From: Enterococcus termitis
GTDB taxonomy: Bacteria > Bacillota > Bacilli > Lactobacillales > Enterococcaceae
Reading direction: 5' to 3'
NCBI RefSeq assembly: GCF_001730305.1
Contig: NZ_MIJY01000001.1
Span: forward strand, 248,001-312,000
DNA length: 64,000 nucleotides
The notes under the pieces were generated by a model, which saw only the letters and a list, made by a program, of their open reading frames with translations, was not told the origin of the DNA and made no database searches. How positions within the stretch are numbered: position 1 is the first letter of the stretch; every line of letters starts with the position of its first letter. The translations under genes were made by a program, and so were the position numbers. Shown piece by piece: positions 28,352 through 36,479 of the stretch.

Positions 28352-28639
28352 ATGGGCGATTGTTCAAGTTATTTTAGTGGAGGACATGGGATGATGCGTG
28401 GAAATATGTTTGGAATGGGCTTTTTTTGGTGGATATTGATCGTAGTTGCAATTATTGCAGTGATTTATCTACTTAAAAATAGAACGTCTCAACAAGAGGA
28501 ACAAGGAGCTGTACCAAATCAATATACTGAAATCCCTGATTCTCACAAGAATGCGTTCGATCTGTTAGATGAGGAATTTGCCAAAGGAACGATCACAGAA
28601 GAAGAATACCTGCGTAAAAAAGAACTATTAAAGAAATAA
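28352..28639 (+). CDS. SHOCT-domain membrane protein
   Basis: A 95-residue protein: Gly/Met-rich N-terminus with Cys4 and His12, one membrane segment (about 24-43), a polar linker, then a C-terminal SHOCT motif (about 67-95; AFDLLDEEFAKGTITEEEYLRKKELL). SHOCT modules occur in oligomerising membrane-associated proteins of unknown function. TTAGGAG ten bases upstream. It may belong functionally to the neighbouring envelope-signalling operon. Confidence 0.85.
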   Translation: MGDCSSYFSGGHGMMRGNMFGMGFFWWILIVVAIIAVIYLLKNRTSQQEEQGAVPNQYTEIPDSHKNAFDLLDEEFAKGTITEEEYLRKKELLKK

Positions 28640-28648
28640 ACTCAGTGT

Positions 28649-28846
28649 GAAGGAGATAAACTAATCGTTTGGCTTCATGCTCAAATAAAAACAAATGATG
28701 GACAAATGCTAGATCTTGAAATGAGTCGCAGATCACACTTATTTCCAAGAAAACGATCAGCTTTGTACCATCTTTTTTTACGTAGAATAGAAGCTTGAAA
28801 TCGATTAATGTGTCTGCTAAGAAAACTATTTCATTCATTTTTTTTT
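28649..28846 (+). pseudogene. Fragment of a PD-(D/E)XK nuclease-family transposase
   Basis: An open frame without a start encodes LHAQIKTNDGQMLDLEMSRR...FPRKRSALYHL up to a stop at 28798. This matches the conserved core of the Rpn/PD-(D/E)XK transposase family (K-x-NDGQ-x-x-x-IEMQ, then KRSLYYW). Shifted by one frame, 28801-28846 reads INVSAKKTISFIF, resembling the next family segment (LKKTISI). Start, N-terminus and C-terminus are missing, so this is a decayed mobile-gene remnant. The rest of the gap to the MFS gene shows only an AT-rich hairpin (AGTAAAAAA / TTTTTTACT, 28981-29009). Confidence 0.55.
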
Positions 28847-29051
28847 AATAATATCTTCATGCAACTCTTTTTTTTCGTTAAGTAATAGATTATACTATAG
28901 GAATGAGCAATTATTTTAAGAGAGAAAAAAGTGTTCGTATGTTCTACGTTACTTTGAATGATTCAAAAGATGAGTGATTTAGTAAAAAAGACAGGCACGT
29001 TTTTTACTCATATAGAATATGCTTGGAGTTTTATTGTTTAAGGAGGCATCT

Positions 29052-30251
29052 ATGGAGAACAAAAAATCAAAAAGGACAGGGCTGTTATTAGCTGCTCTAT
29101 TTCTAGGGTATACGATGGTCTACATCGACAAAATATCAGTGGGGTATTCACTGATCCCGATTTCAGAAGAATTTGGATTAGATCCGGCAGCAAAAGGGAT
29201 GATTATGAGCGCCTTTTTCTTAGGTTATGCACTTATGCAGATTCCTATGGGCTTAGTGATCAACAAAGTCGGTTCTCGGATCGTTTTGATTCTATCGATT
29301 TTGGGAATGGGATTGTTTTCTTTATTATTTGGGTTTGGAACATCATTGATCATGTTCATGTCTTTACGTTTTTTAACAGGATTATTAGCTCATTCAGGTT
29401 ATGCATCTTCAGCAAGTAAAGAGATCACCATGAATTTTGCTCCTGAAAAACGTACCTTTGCACAAGGTCTGTTGTTATCATCAGCTGGTGTAGCAGGATT
29501 TATCGGTCCATTAGTTTTATCACCGATCATTACAAAAGCTGGTTGGAAAAATGCTTACTTGATTTTGACAGTGGTCGCTGTTTTGATCGCTATTTTTCTT
29601 ATAGTCGTTATTCCCAAAAATGAGAAGCAGCAAGAATTGACTGCAGCTGCTGAGAAACAGACGAATAAGTTATCTATTTGGAAAATTTGGTCAGATATTC
29701 GAGTGTGGATTTTATTCTTCAGCTCATTTTTCATTAATTGTATATTGTATGGTCTTTCAAATTGGCTGCCAAGCTTTTTAACTGAAGCACGCGGCTTAGA
29801 TCTAAATGGAGCTGCCTTGATCAGCAGTGTTGGTGGTTTTTTCATGCTGATTGGTTCAATTGGCGGTAGTTACGTGGTTGGCAGGTTCTTCCAAAATAGA
29901 GAAAAAAGTGTTGTAGCTATTACGGCGATTTTAGGAACGTTAGCAACCTTTGCTTCTTATTTTATTGGAAATCTTGTGTTGCTGGCGCTGGTTATGGGAT
30001 TGGCAAACTTCTTTTTGATCATTTCATTTGTATCTATGATGAGTATCCCGTTAAAAATATTTGAGGGAGCTACATTTGCACCTAGTTACAGTACACTTGC
30101 AACAGGTGGTATCCTTGGCGGATTTGTTGCACCCACGTTGATTGGTGAACTAGTTGAAGCTTCAGGAGGACAGTACATTTCTACCTTCTATTTCTTCCTA
30201 GTAGTTGGGTTGTTGACCGCTGGTACCATTTTATTTATTAAACAAAAATAA
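29052..30251 (+). CDS. MFS transporter
   Basis: A 399-residue transporter with 12 predicted membrane segments in two six-helix halves. Between segments 1 and 2 is the family-typical DKISVGYSLIPISEEFGLDPAAKGMIMSAF stretch split around the first loop, and G-x-x-x-N-K-V-G-S-R follows segment 2, as in anion:cation symporter-type MFS proteins. AAGGAGG precedes the ATG at 29052; the upstream ATG at 29019 has none. It is followed 69 bp later by an M20 amidohydrolase, suggesting uptake of an N-acylated amino acid or peptide that the enzyme then cleaves (inference). Confidence 0.88.
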   Translation: MENKKSKRTGLLLAALFLGYTMVYIDKISVGYSLIPISEEFGLDPAAKGMIMSAFFLGYALMQIPMGLVINKVGSRIVLILSILGMGLFSLLFGFGTSLIMFMSLRFLTGLLAHSGYASSASKEITMNFAPEKRTFAQGLLLSSAGVAGFIGPLVLSPIITKAGWKNAYLILTVVAVLIAIFLIVVIPKNEKQQELTAAAEKQTNKLSIWKIWSDIRVWILFFSSFFINCILYGLSNWLPSFLTEARGLDLNGAALISSVGGFFMLIGSIGGSYVVGRFFQNREKSVVAITAILGTLATFASYFIGNLVLLALVMGLANFFLIISFVSMMSIPLKIFEGATFAPSYSTLATGGILGGFVAPTLIGELVEASGGQYISTFYFFLVVGLLTAGTILFIKQK

Positions 30252-30320
30252 AATAATAGCTTTTATCGTCTGGTTCAGGCAAAATAACTATAGAGCCAGA
30301 TTTTCAAAGGAGGAAAAATC

Positions 30321-31487
30321 ATGACGAACATCCAAGAACAAATGCCTCAAACTGAGATGGTAAAATGGAGAAGACATTTACACCGTCATCCAGAATTATC
30401 ATTTCATGAAGTAGAAACAGCAAAATATATTCAAAAAGTTTTAGCTGATTTTCCTAATTTAGAAGTCAGCTCTTTGACTGAAAATAGTGTTATCGCTATT
30501 TTGAAAGGTAGCAAACCTGGAAAAACGATTGCATTGAGAGCAGATATCGATGCATTACCGATCACAGAAGAAGCCGATGTTGATTTTCCATCGGAGAATC
30601 CTGGCGTGATGCATGCTTGTGGACATGATACACATACTGCCATGCTTTTAGGGGCAGTTAAAACATTGTCAAGCATGCAGGATAAAATTGCAGGAACAGT
30701 GAAATTTATCTTTCAACCGGCAGAAGAAGAGCCGCCAGGCGGAGCAAAATTGTTGGTTGAAGCAGGTGTAATGGATGATGTAGATATGGTGTTTGGTTTG
30801 CATATTGCACCAAATATTCCAGTTGGCATGATTGGTACGAGAAAGGGCGCAGCAAGTGCTTCTTCTGATGTCTTTACACTTAAAATCCAAGGGAAGGGAT
30901 CGCATGGATCGACACCAGAACTTTCGATTGACCCTATTATGATCGGTGTAGAAATCATCAACAATTTAAACAATATCGTTTCACGTAATATCAGTCCTTT
31001 TTCAAATGTAGTTATTTCTATCGGAGAGTTTAATGCTGGGAAAACGGCTAATGTTATTCCGGATACTGCACAAATTCAAGGGACCATCCGAACGAACGAT
31101 AAAGAGCTTCGCCAGTTTGTCAAACAGCGCATCGAAGCAATCATCGATAACGTCTGTGATATGTATGGTGCGGCGTATGATTTAGATTATTTACTAGGTT
31201 ATAGCGAAGTAAACAACGATAGCCATGCCACTGATTTAGTTTTGGCGGCAGCTGAAAAAGTCGTTGGAAAAGAGAAAATATTTGAAGCGCCTAAAATGAT
31301 GGGCGGTGAGGATTTTTCTGCTTATACAGATGTAAAGCCAGGCTCATTCTTTATTTTAGGAGGAGGAACTGCAGCTGAAGGCTGCGGCTACATGAATCAT
31401 CATCCTAAATTTAAAGTAATGGAAGACTGTTTTAAAACAGGTGCAGCAATGCATACTCAAATTATTTTAGATATTTTAGGACAATAA
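30321..31487 (+). CDS. M20 family amidohydrolase (aminoacylase/hippurate hydrolase-like)
   Basis: A 388-residue metal-dependent amidohydrolase. Seen: WRRHLHRHPELSFHE, metal-binding HACGHDTHTAML, the catalytic Glu pair in FQPAEEEPPGGA, VFGLHIAPNIPVG, the dimerisation-domain KGSHGSTPELSIDPI and the C-terminal MGGEDFSAY. It removes acyl groups from amino acids or small peptides; the exact substrate cannot be told. AAAGGAGG precedes the start. Probably cotranscribed with the MFS transporter. Confidence 0.92.
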   Translation: MTNIQEQMPQTEMVKWRRHLHRHPELSFHEVETAKYIQKVLADFPNLEVSSLTENSVIAILKGSKPGKTIALRADIDALPITEEADVDFPSENPGVMHACGHDTHTAMLLGAVKTLSSMQDKIAGTVKFIFQPAEEEPPGGAKLLVEAGVMDDVDMVFGLHIAPNIPVGMIGTRKGAASASSDVFTLKIQGKGSHGSTPELSIDPIMIGVEIINNLNNIVSRNISPFSNVVISIGEFNAGKTANVIPDTAQIQGTIRTNDKELRQFVKQRIEAIIDNVCDMYGAAYDLDYLLGYSEVNNDSHATDLVLAAAEKVVGKEKIFEAPKMMGGEDFSAYTDVKPGSFFILGGGTAAEGCGYMNHHPKFKVMEDCFKTGAAMHTQIILDILGQ

Positions 31488-31500
31488 TGCGTCTAAGTAA

Positions 31501-31543
31501 ATGTAGAGCAAAACTAATCTTTAGTTCTGCTCTACATTTTTTT
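31501..31543 (+). terminator. Terminator after the M20 gene
   Basis: Stem TGTAGAGCAAAACTA / TTAGTTCTGCTCTACA (one bulge), tail TTTTTTT. Confidence 0.9.
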
Positions 31544-31616
31544 AACTAGTATTTTGTTAAAAAATTTGGCACAATAGAAGATAGAAAATGGCGAAAAAAA
31601 AGATGGGTAGTGGAAA

Positions 31617-31868
31617 ATGTTGGGTTTATTGATTGTGTTGCTGCTAGTAACATTATTTACTTTAACTTTAATCATAAGTAAAAAAGAAAAACAGCCGTAT
31701 ACTAAAGTCGAACAGAAGAGCGTTCGAAAGATGACTTTAGATGAAAAACTTGAATTAGAGAAAAAAGAGAAGCTCCAGCAAGTAGCTTTATCTTTAAAGC
31801 AACTGGAACAAAAAATGATCAATCAAATACTGGTGAGCTTGAAAGAATTGCGTGAAAAGCAACAATAA
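31617..31868 (+). CDS. Small membrane-anchored coiled-coil protein
   Basis: An 83-residue protein: N-terminal membrane segment (about 2-21), then a highly charged helix (about 38-83; KMTLDEKLELEKKEKLQQVALSLKQ and onward) with heptad-like spacing. Family not recognised. The ribosome binding site is weak (AGTGG). It may be an assembly or septation scaffold by shape alone; no function is assigned. The DUF2200 gene follows 63 bp later. Confidence 0.65.
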   Translation: MLGLLIVLLLVTLFTLTLIISKKEKQPYTKVEQKSVRKMTLDEKLELEKKEKLQQVALSLKQLEQKMINQILVSLKELREKQQ

Positions 31869-31931
31869 AGTTATTTATATAGACTTAGGATATGATAAAG
31901 ATAAAGGAATAGAAAGAAAGGATGAAACAGC

Positions 31932-32288
31932 ATGACTGAAAAAAGACCAAAGATTTTTGGAATGTCCTTTGCCTCGGTATATCCGTTATATATACAAAAG
32001 GTAGAAAAAAAAGACCGAACAAAAGCGGAAGTGGATGAAATTATTTTTTGGCTGACCGGATATGATGAGAAGTCCTTAGAGCATCAAATAGAAACAAAGG
32101 TGAACTTTGAACAATTCTTTGATGAGGCACCACAATTAAATCCTAATGTTTCATTGATCAAAGGGGTTATTTGCGGCTATCGAGTGGAAGAAATAGACGA
32201 TCCGTTGATGCAAAAAATTCGCTACTTAGATAAGCTGGTTGATGAACTGGCAAAAGGAAAAGCGATGGAAAAAATATTAAGAAAATGA
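31932..32288 (+). CDS. DUF2200 family protein
   Basis: A 118-residue cytosolic protein matching DUF2200: [32 protein letters not shown] spans the conserved N-terminus, followed by WLTGYDE and the [19 protein letters not shown] segment, with [21 protein letters not shown] near the end. The family is common and uncharacterised. AGAAAGGATG precedes the start. It ends at a hairpin shared with convergent galE. Confidence 0.9.
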   Translation: MTEKRPKIFGMSFASVYPLYIQKVEKKDRTKAEVDEIIFWLTGYDEKSLEHQIETKVNFEQFFDEAPQLNPNVSLIKGVICGYRVEEIDDPLMQKIRYLDKLVDELAKGKAMEKILRK

Positions 32289-32315
32289 AACCGTAAAAGA
32301 AATTGCTACAGAATA

Positions 32316-32359
32316 AAAGAGCTTGAAGGATAACATAAGGGTTATGCTTCAAGCTCTTT
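32316..32359. terminator. Bidirectional terminator DUF2200 / galE
   Basis: Stem AAAGAGCTTGAAG / CTTCAAGCTCTTT extended inward by GATAAC / GTTAT, A-rich and T-rich flanks on opposite sides. Confidence 0.88.
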
Positions 32360-32375
32360 ACTTATAAGCTAAATA

Positions 32376-33365
32376 CTATTTTTCATAGCCATTCAAATGT
32401 GTTGTATGCCAAGACCAAGCACTTTCAATAATCGAATCCAAATCAGTATGGTGCGGTGTCCAGCCTAAGATATTCTTGATTTTTTCACTTGAAGCAATCA
32501 AAGAATGCGGGTCTCCGTCTCTACGTTGACCGTAAGTAACGGGTATTTTCATTTTCGTATGTTCTTCAATTTTTTGAATGATTTCTAGAGTTGAAAAACC
32601 TAAAGAGCTGCCGACATTGAAGATAGTACTGTCATTTCCTGCCAATAAATAAGTCATTGCTAATATGTGGGCGTCAGCTAAATCGACTACATGGACGTAA
32701 TCTCTAACAGTAGTCCCGTCTAATGTATCGTAATCATTCCCAAATATAGTAATGGATTCTCTTTTTCCCATCGGAACTTCCAAAACAATAGGAATCAAGT
32801 GTGTTTCAGGACGATGATCTTCGCCAATGATTCCAGTTAGATCCGCACCAGCAACATTGAAATACCGCAAAACGACATAATTGATGCCATAGGCTGTATG
32901 ACACCATTGAATGATTTTTTCCATCATATATTTGCTCTCACCGTAAGGATTTTTAGGAACACTTGGAGAATCTTCTGTAATGATTTTTTCGGTTGTATCG
33001 CCGTAAACCGCAGCGGTCGAAGAAAAAATAATTGTTTTGACAGCAAATTCATTCATTACTTCTAAAAGCGTAATCAACCCAGAAACATTATTGTTAAAAT
33101 AAAGTAATGGATCTTTCATTGATTCTTCTACAGACGAATTAGCAGCAAAATGGAATACAACATCAAACGAATAATCAGAAAATAATGATTTAAGTAAGGG
33201 TTTATCTCGAACATCACCATTGATAAAGATTGCTGACTCAGTGACAGCCATTTCGTGTCCTGTTTGCAGGTTGTCGAGGACGACTATTTGATGTTCAGTA
33301 CTTGCTAGCTGTTTAACAATATGGAAACCGATGTAGCCGGCTCCTCCAACGACTAAAATATTCAT
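32376..33365 (-). CDS. galE: UDP-glucose 4-epimerase
   Basis: GalE (329 residues), an extended-SDR enzyme interconverting UDP-glucose and UDP-galactose for sugar use and envelope polysaccharides. Seen: NAD-binding GGAGYIGFHIVKQL, LDNLQTGH, the catalytic S-S-T-A-A-V-Y and NPYGESKYMMEK (Tyr-x-x-x-Lys), YFNVAGAD, and the C-terminal LGWTPHHTDLDSII. GGGAGG eight bases upstream on the minus strand. It stands apart from other gal genes. Confidence 0.95.
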   Translation of the reverse strand: MNILVVGGAGYIGFHIVKQLASTEHQIVVLDNLQTGHEMAVTESAIFINGDVRDKPLLKSLFSDYSFDVVFHFAANSSVEESMKDPLLYFNNNVSGLITLLEVMNEFAVKTIIFSSTAAVYGDTTEKIITEDSPSVPKNPYGESKYMMEKIIQWCHTAYGINYVVLRYFNVAGADLTGIIGEDHRPETHLIPIVLEVPMGKRESITIFGNDYDTLDGTTVRDYVHVVDLADAHILAMTYLLAGNDSTIFNVGSSLGFSTLEIIQKIEEHTKMKIPVTYGQRRDGDPHSLIASSEKIKNILGWTPHHTDLDSIIESAWSWHTTHLNGYEK

Positions 33366-33533
33366 GATTTTCCTCCCTGGTAAAGCATAGAATGATGACG
33401 ACTGTTATGTTTAGTATAGATGAAGAGAATTATCTAAGTCATATATAATGCTTATGGGTAATAAAATCTTAACTATTTAAGTATGTTAAAATAAAAGGGA
33501 CACTACTATGAAAATGAATTAAGAGGGAATGGA

Positions 33534-35045
33534 ATGAACCAATGGTTGGTATTAAAAGTAGAGCAGTCTGAAATAAAGAACCACGCAGAGGCAATTAAGT
33601 ATTGTTATCAAAAAATCATCTTTAATCAAGAGGCTATAGAAGCATACATGGATTGTCTTTCTAAGTTGTTAAAAGAAGAAACACCTAAACATTTTATTAA
33701 CACATTTAAACAGCTGCGTTCTTTTTCCTATGGACGAAGTGCGTGGCGCTGGTTGGACATCAATGAAGATATCCTCCATGATTTGCCAATTGAACCACCT
33801 GCTGTCTTTTGGTGTTGGCTGATTTGTCACCCTAATGGATTTGTTAGAGAACTTGCTATAAAGAAACTGCGTAACTCAGATACACCACAATGTTTGCGTT
33901 TTTTTCTAGTTACGTTGAACGACCATATTGATTATTTGAGAGAGCTAGCGGTGGAGAGAATTACCAAAGATCATCAACAACTATCGACAGATGAATTGTT
34001 TTTTTGTCTTCCGTTGATCGATCGTTTGAAAACGTTGCTTTATAAGGAAAATCAAATAATTTATGCATTATTTCAGCAAGAGTTGCTAAGTCAACCTCAA
34101 TTACTACTAAACGCACAAGCAGATTTGGATCGTTTTATCGCAAGATCTGCTTTTCAGTGGAGCTTTTTATTGGCTGACTCCTATAGAAAACAAACATTGA
34201 AAAATGGACTTAAAAATAGCGATCGAATGATTTTAATCTGGACATTTCGGGAGCTTCAAACAGAGGCAAGATGGGAAGAAAGTTATCTAGATGAACTTTT
34301 AGTTCATCCGCATTTGGTGATTCGTAAACTAGCATGTGAATGGTGTTATAATTACCATTCAGAAGATCCGCGGATGCTTGAAAAATTGTTAGACAATGCA
34401 ACAGCTATCAAGCAGCTAGTGCTAAAATATGTCCAAAGGGATTTCCCAAAGTTCGATTGTCGAGCCTATTATTTAAAATATATCAGTACTCAACCAACTA
34501 ATGCTATTCATGGATTAGCATTGTTACAAGATATTAGGGACAAGGATCAAATGCTTGAATTCCGTCACGCGAAACAAAAGAAAATCAGATTGTCTGTGCT
34601 GAATTGGGCGGCTTGTTTACCATTGGAGGAACAGTTGCCTATATATATTGAATACTTATCTGATTCATCGAGAGACGTAAGAAATAAAGCAGTAGAACCT
34701 TTGATCCAGCACTATTCATTAGCTATTAAAGAGCTGCTATTACCATTATTTAAAACAAAAAAAGAACCTTATTTTCAATTACTCATACTTAACATTTTAG
34801 AAGCACAAAATAGGAGAGATTATTTCTTTGATTTCCTTACGTTGTACAAAGATGCTGCGGATACCCGAGTAAAAGATGAAATTGAAAAAAGGCTTAGAAG
34901 TTGGTGTTTGGCTTGGAATCAGCGTTTCTTCTTAAGGTTTAGCTTGAAAGATAAGATAGAAATAGCCTATTTGGTCAATAAAAATCATGAGCACTATTCT
35001 GCTGAGTTTATGAATAGGATATTGGACGTCATAAGAAAAAAATAA
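33534..35045 (+). CDS. HEAT-like repeat protein of unknown function
   Basis: A 503-residue cytosolic, all-helical protein of no recognised family. Repeated HEAT-type helical pairs carry hallmark V-R-x-x-A / L-R-E-L-A units: HPNGFVRELAIKKL (about 96-109), HIDYLRELAVERI (about 130-142), HPHLVIRKLACEW (about 258-270) and SSRDVRNKAVEPL (about 377-389). The first 90 residues lack clear repeats. It lies 45 bp before an SseB-like gene, and the three genes 33534-36080 form one apparent operon behind AGAGGGAATGG. Protein-protein scaffolding is likely; the partner may be encoded next door (inference). Confidence 0.75.
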   Translation: MNQWLVLKVEQSEIKNHAEAIKYCYQKIIFNQEAIEAYMDCLSKLLKEETPKHFINTFKQLRSFSYGRSAWRWLDINEDILHDLPIEPPAVFWCWLICHPNGFVRELAIKKLRNSDTPQCLRFFLVTLNDHIDYLRELAVERITKDHQQLSTDELFFCLPLIDRLKTLLYKENQIIYALFQQELLSQPQLLLNAQADLDRFIARSAFQWSFLLADSYRKQTLKNGLKNSDRMILIWTFRELQTEARWEESYLDELLVHPHLVIRKLACEWCYNYHSEDPRMLEKLLDNATAIKQLVLKYVQRDFPKFDCRAYYLKYISTQPTNAIHGLALLQDIRDKDQMLEFRHAKQKKIRLSVLNWAACLPLEEQLPIYIEYLSDSSRDVRNKAVEPLIQHYSLAIKELLLPLFKTKKEPYFQLLILNILEAQNRRDYFFDFLTLYKDAADTRVKDEIEKRLRSWCLAWNQRFFLRFSLKDKIEIAYLVNKNHEHYSAEFMNRILDVIRKK

Positions 35046-35090
35046 TAAGTGGACTGATTTAGTTCATCTAAAAAGAGGAGCTGAGAAACA

Positions 35091-35768
35091 ATGTTTCGTT
35101 TATTTAAAAAAGAAAAAAAGATAGAACCTACTCAATTTTTTGATTTTCCCAGAAATGAAGAGGGGATAAATAAGGTCATTGACTGGCTTAAAACTGCTTC
35201 AGAACTTATTGTTGATATAGACCAAACGAATCATATCTACGTAAGCACTACCTCAGAGGGAAAAACGTTCTTGTCTGTTTATACAGATGTTTACCAGCGT
35301 GTTCCAGCGTATAAAAAAAATGATCGTTTTATTACACTTGATTTTGCTGGCATAGTGTCTATTTTTGAGGAGAACATGGGGCTAGATTTTCTTTGGTTAA
35401 ACCCAAACTCTGACAGTGTTCAGTTAAATCGCTCGGTTTTTACAGCGCATTATAGAGTCGAGAAAAATAGTGAAATCCAAATTGGATTGCCGGCAGAGCG
35501 ACCAGTTGCTATCATTGATTTTCTATTAGAATATGCGCAAAACGAACCATCTATTCGCCGAATCTATTTAGGTTTGATGCGGAACAAGCAAGAATTCAGC
35601 TATGTTGTTTTTATAGATAGTGATAATGCAAAGGCGATTGTTCCTGAAATAGGTCCCAAAATAGGCGAGCTATGTTTGGCTGATGACACGCTTTATCCAG
35701 TTGATTTTATTTATGATAACTTTTTAAATGAAGACCAATACTTGATTTATGTAAATGGAGTTGATTAA
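35091..35768 (+). CDS. SseB-like protein
   Basis: A 225-residue protein with two parts. Residues about 20-130 resemble the SseB N-terminal domain (LSVYTDVYQRVPAY, then VSIFEENMGLDFLWLNPNSD). Residues about 145-225 resemble the SseB C-terminal domain (GLPAERPVAIIDFLLEYAQ, SIRRIYLGLM, VVFID). SseB-type domains are found as stand-alone cytosolic proteins and in some toxin-immunity loci. AGAGGAGCTG precedes the start; the next gene begins at the base after its stop. Function unknown here. Confidence 0.7.
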   Translation: MFRLFKKEKKIEPTQFFDFPRNEEGINKVIDWLKTASELIVDIDQTNHIYVSTTSEGKTFLSVYTDVYQRVPAYKKNDRFITLDFAGIVSIFEENMGLDFLWLNPNSDSVQLNRSVFTAHYRVEKNSEIQIGLPAERPVAIIDFLLEYAQNEPSIRRIYLGLMRNKQEFSYVVFIDSDNAKAIVPEIGPKIGELCLADDTLYPVDFIYDNFLNEDQYLIYVNGVD

Positions 35769-36080
35769 ATGAACCATCACAATCACAATTTAAATATTCA
35801 CTACAGTTTGCCTGATGAGTATTGGGAGCGTTTGGCAAAACTTTATGAGGAAATGCCTCAATGGAGCGGTTATCTTAATGGTGTTCCTACATGGTTTGCT
35901 AATGAACGAAACGAGCAGATTATTGAGGTTTCTGTGGAACCTAGTGGTCTTCAATTCTATGCATTATTGCCGGATGAAGAGTGGGCTGCTTGGTTCAATC
36001 TATTTAAAGAAAAGGCGACAACTGTACTTGGTTTTGAAGTTGGAGAACCCGAAGACGGCATTGAGTTTTTTTATGTATAG
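35769..36080 (+). CDS. Small acidic protein of unknown function
   Basis: A 103-residue protein starting directly after the SseB-like stop (TAA then ATG), so its translation is probably coupled. It starts with a His/Asn-rich segment (MNHHNHNLNIHY), is rich in Trp, Glu and Asp (YWERLAKLYEEMPQW, DEEWAAWFNLF) and ends in EPEDGIEFFYV. The compact acidic make-up resembles immunity-type proteins, but no family is recognised. A terminator lies 33 bp downstream. Confidence 0.7.
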   Translation: MNHHNHNLNIHYSLPDEYWERLAKLYEEMPQWSGYLNGVPTWFANERNEQIIEVSVEPSGLQFYALLPDEEWAAWFNLFKEKATTVLGFEVGEPEDGIEFFYV

Positions 36081-36112
36081 TATAGAAAATAGACACTATT
36101 TATTGGAATTTA

Positions 36113-36163
36113 GCGTGTGGAGCAAAACAGTTTTTCGTTTTTGTTTCACACGTTTATTTTTTA
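36113..36163 (+). terminator. Terminator of the HEAT/SseB cluster
   Basis: Stem CGTGTGGAGCAAAAC / GTTTTTGTTTCACACG (two mismatches), tail TTTATTTTTTATT. Confidence 0.72.
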
Positions 36164-36200
36164 TTAAATGAAATTTTATTTCGTTTTTTATGTAAAAATG

Positions 36201-36260
36201 TTGAAAAAAAGTTCTTTAGCTGTATGATGGGTTTGTCGATAAGAACGAGCACTTTATCGA
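36201..36260 (+). promoter_or_regulatory. Promoter and candidate MurR operator of the MurNAc operon
   Basis: TTGAAA (36201-36206), 16-bp spacer, TATGAT (36223-36228). Right at the expected start lies the inverted repeat TCGATAA-N11-TTATCGA (36236-36260). As DNA this is a reasonable operator for the RpiR-type regulator encoded at the end of the operon; as RNA it would be a 5' hairpin. Confidence 0.6.
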
Positions 36261-36261
36261 T

Positions 36262-36470
36262 ACAGCTGAAGGCGAAATGAATCGCAAGAATTTGAAAAAT
36301 GAATGGGGAGGGAAATGAGCAAAAAAGCTTGTAGGCTTGTACCTGCTTGGGAAAAGCCTTGGCTTCATTAGATGCTGAAAATGTAGAAGTTTGATGCAAT
36401 TATGTAGTTGGATTTTTTTGTAAGGGCTTTATGTAAGGGGTTTATAAATTATTATAATGCAATATAGGAG
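36262..36470 (+). other. Long structured leader of the MurNAc operon with an 18-codon reading frame
   Basis: About 240 nt of leader precede the IIC start. By eye it folds into hairpins GCGA / TCGC near 36275-36288, GTAGG / CCTGC (36331-36346) and AAGCC / GGCTT (36355-36366), the last two enclosed by AATGAGC / GCTTCATT. An ATG at 36315 follows GGGGAGG closely and opens an 18-codon frame rich in Trp, Lys and Arg, ending at 36371. I do not recognise a known riboswitch class. Confidence 0.5.
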
Positions 36471-36479
36471 ATGAAAATA

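Noticed and set aside
36154-36399. Minus-strand frame in the MurNAc leader
   Set aside because: No ribosome binding site and low-complexity composition; the plus strand has a promoter and structured leader here.
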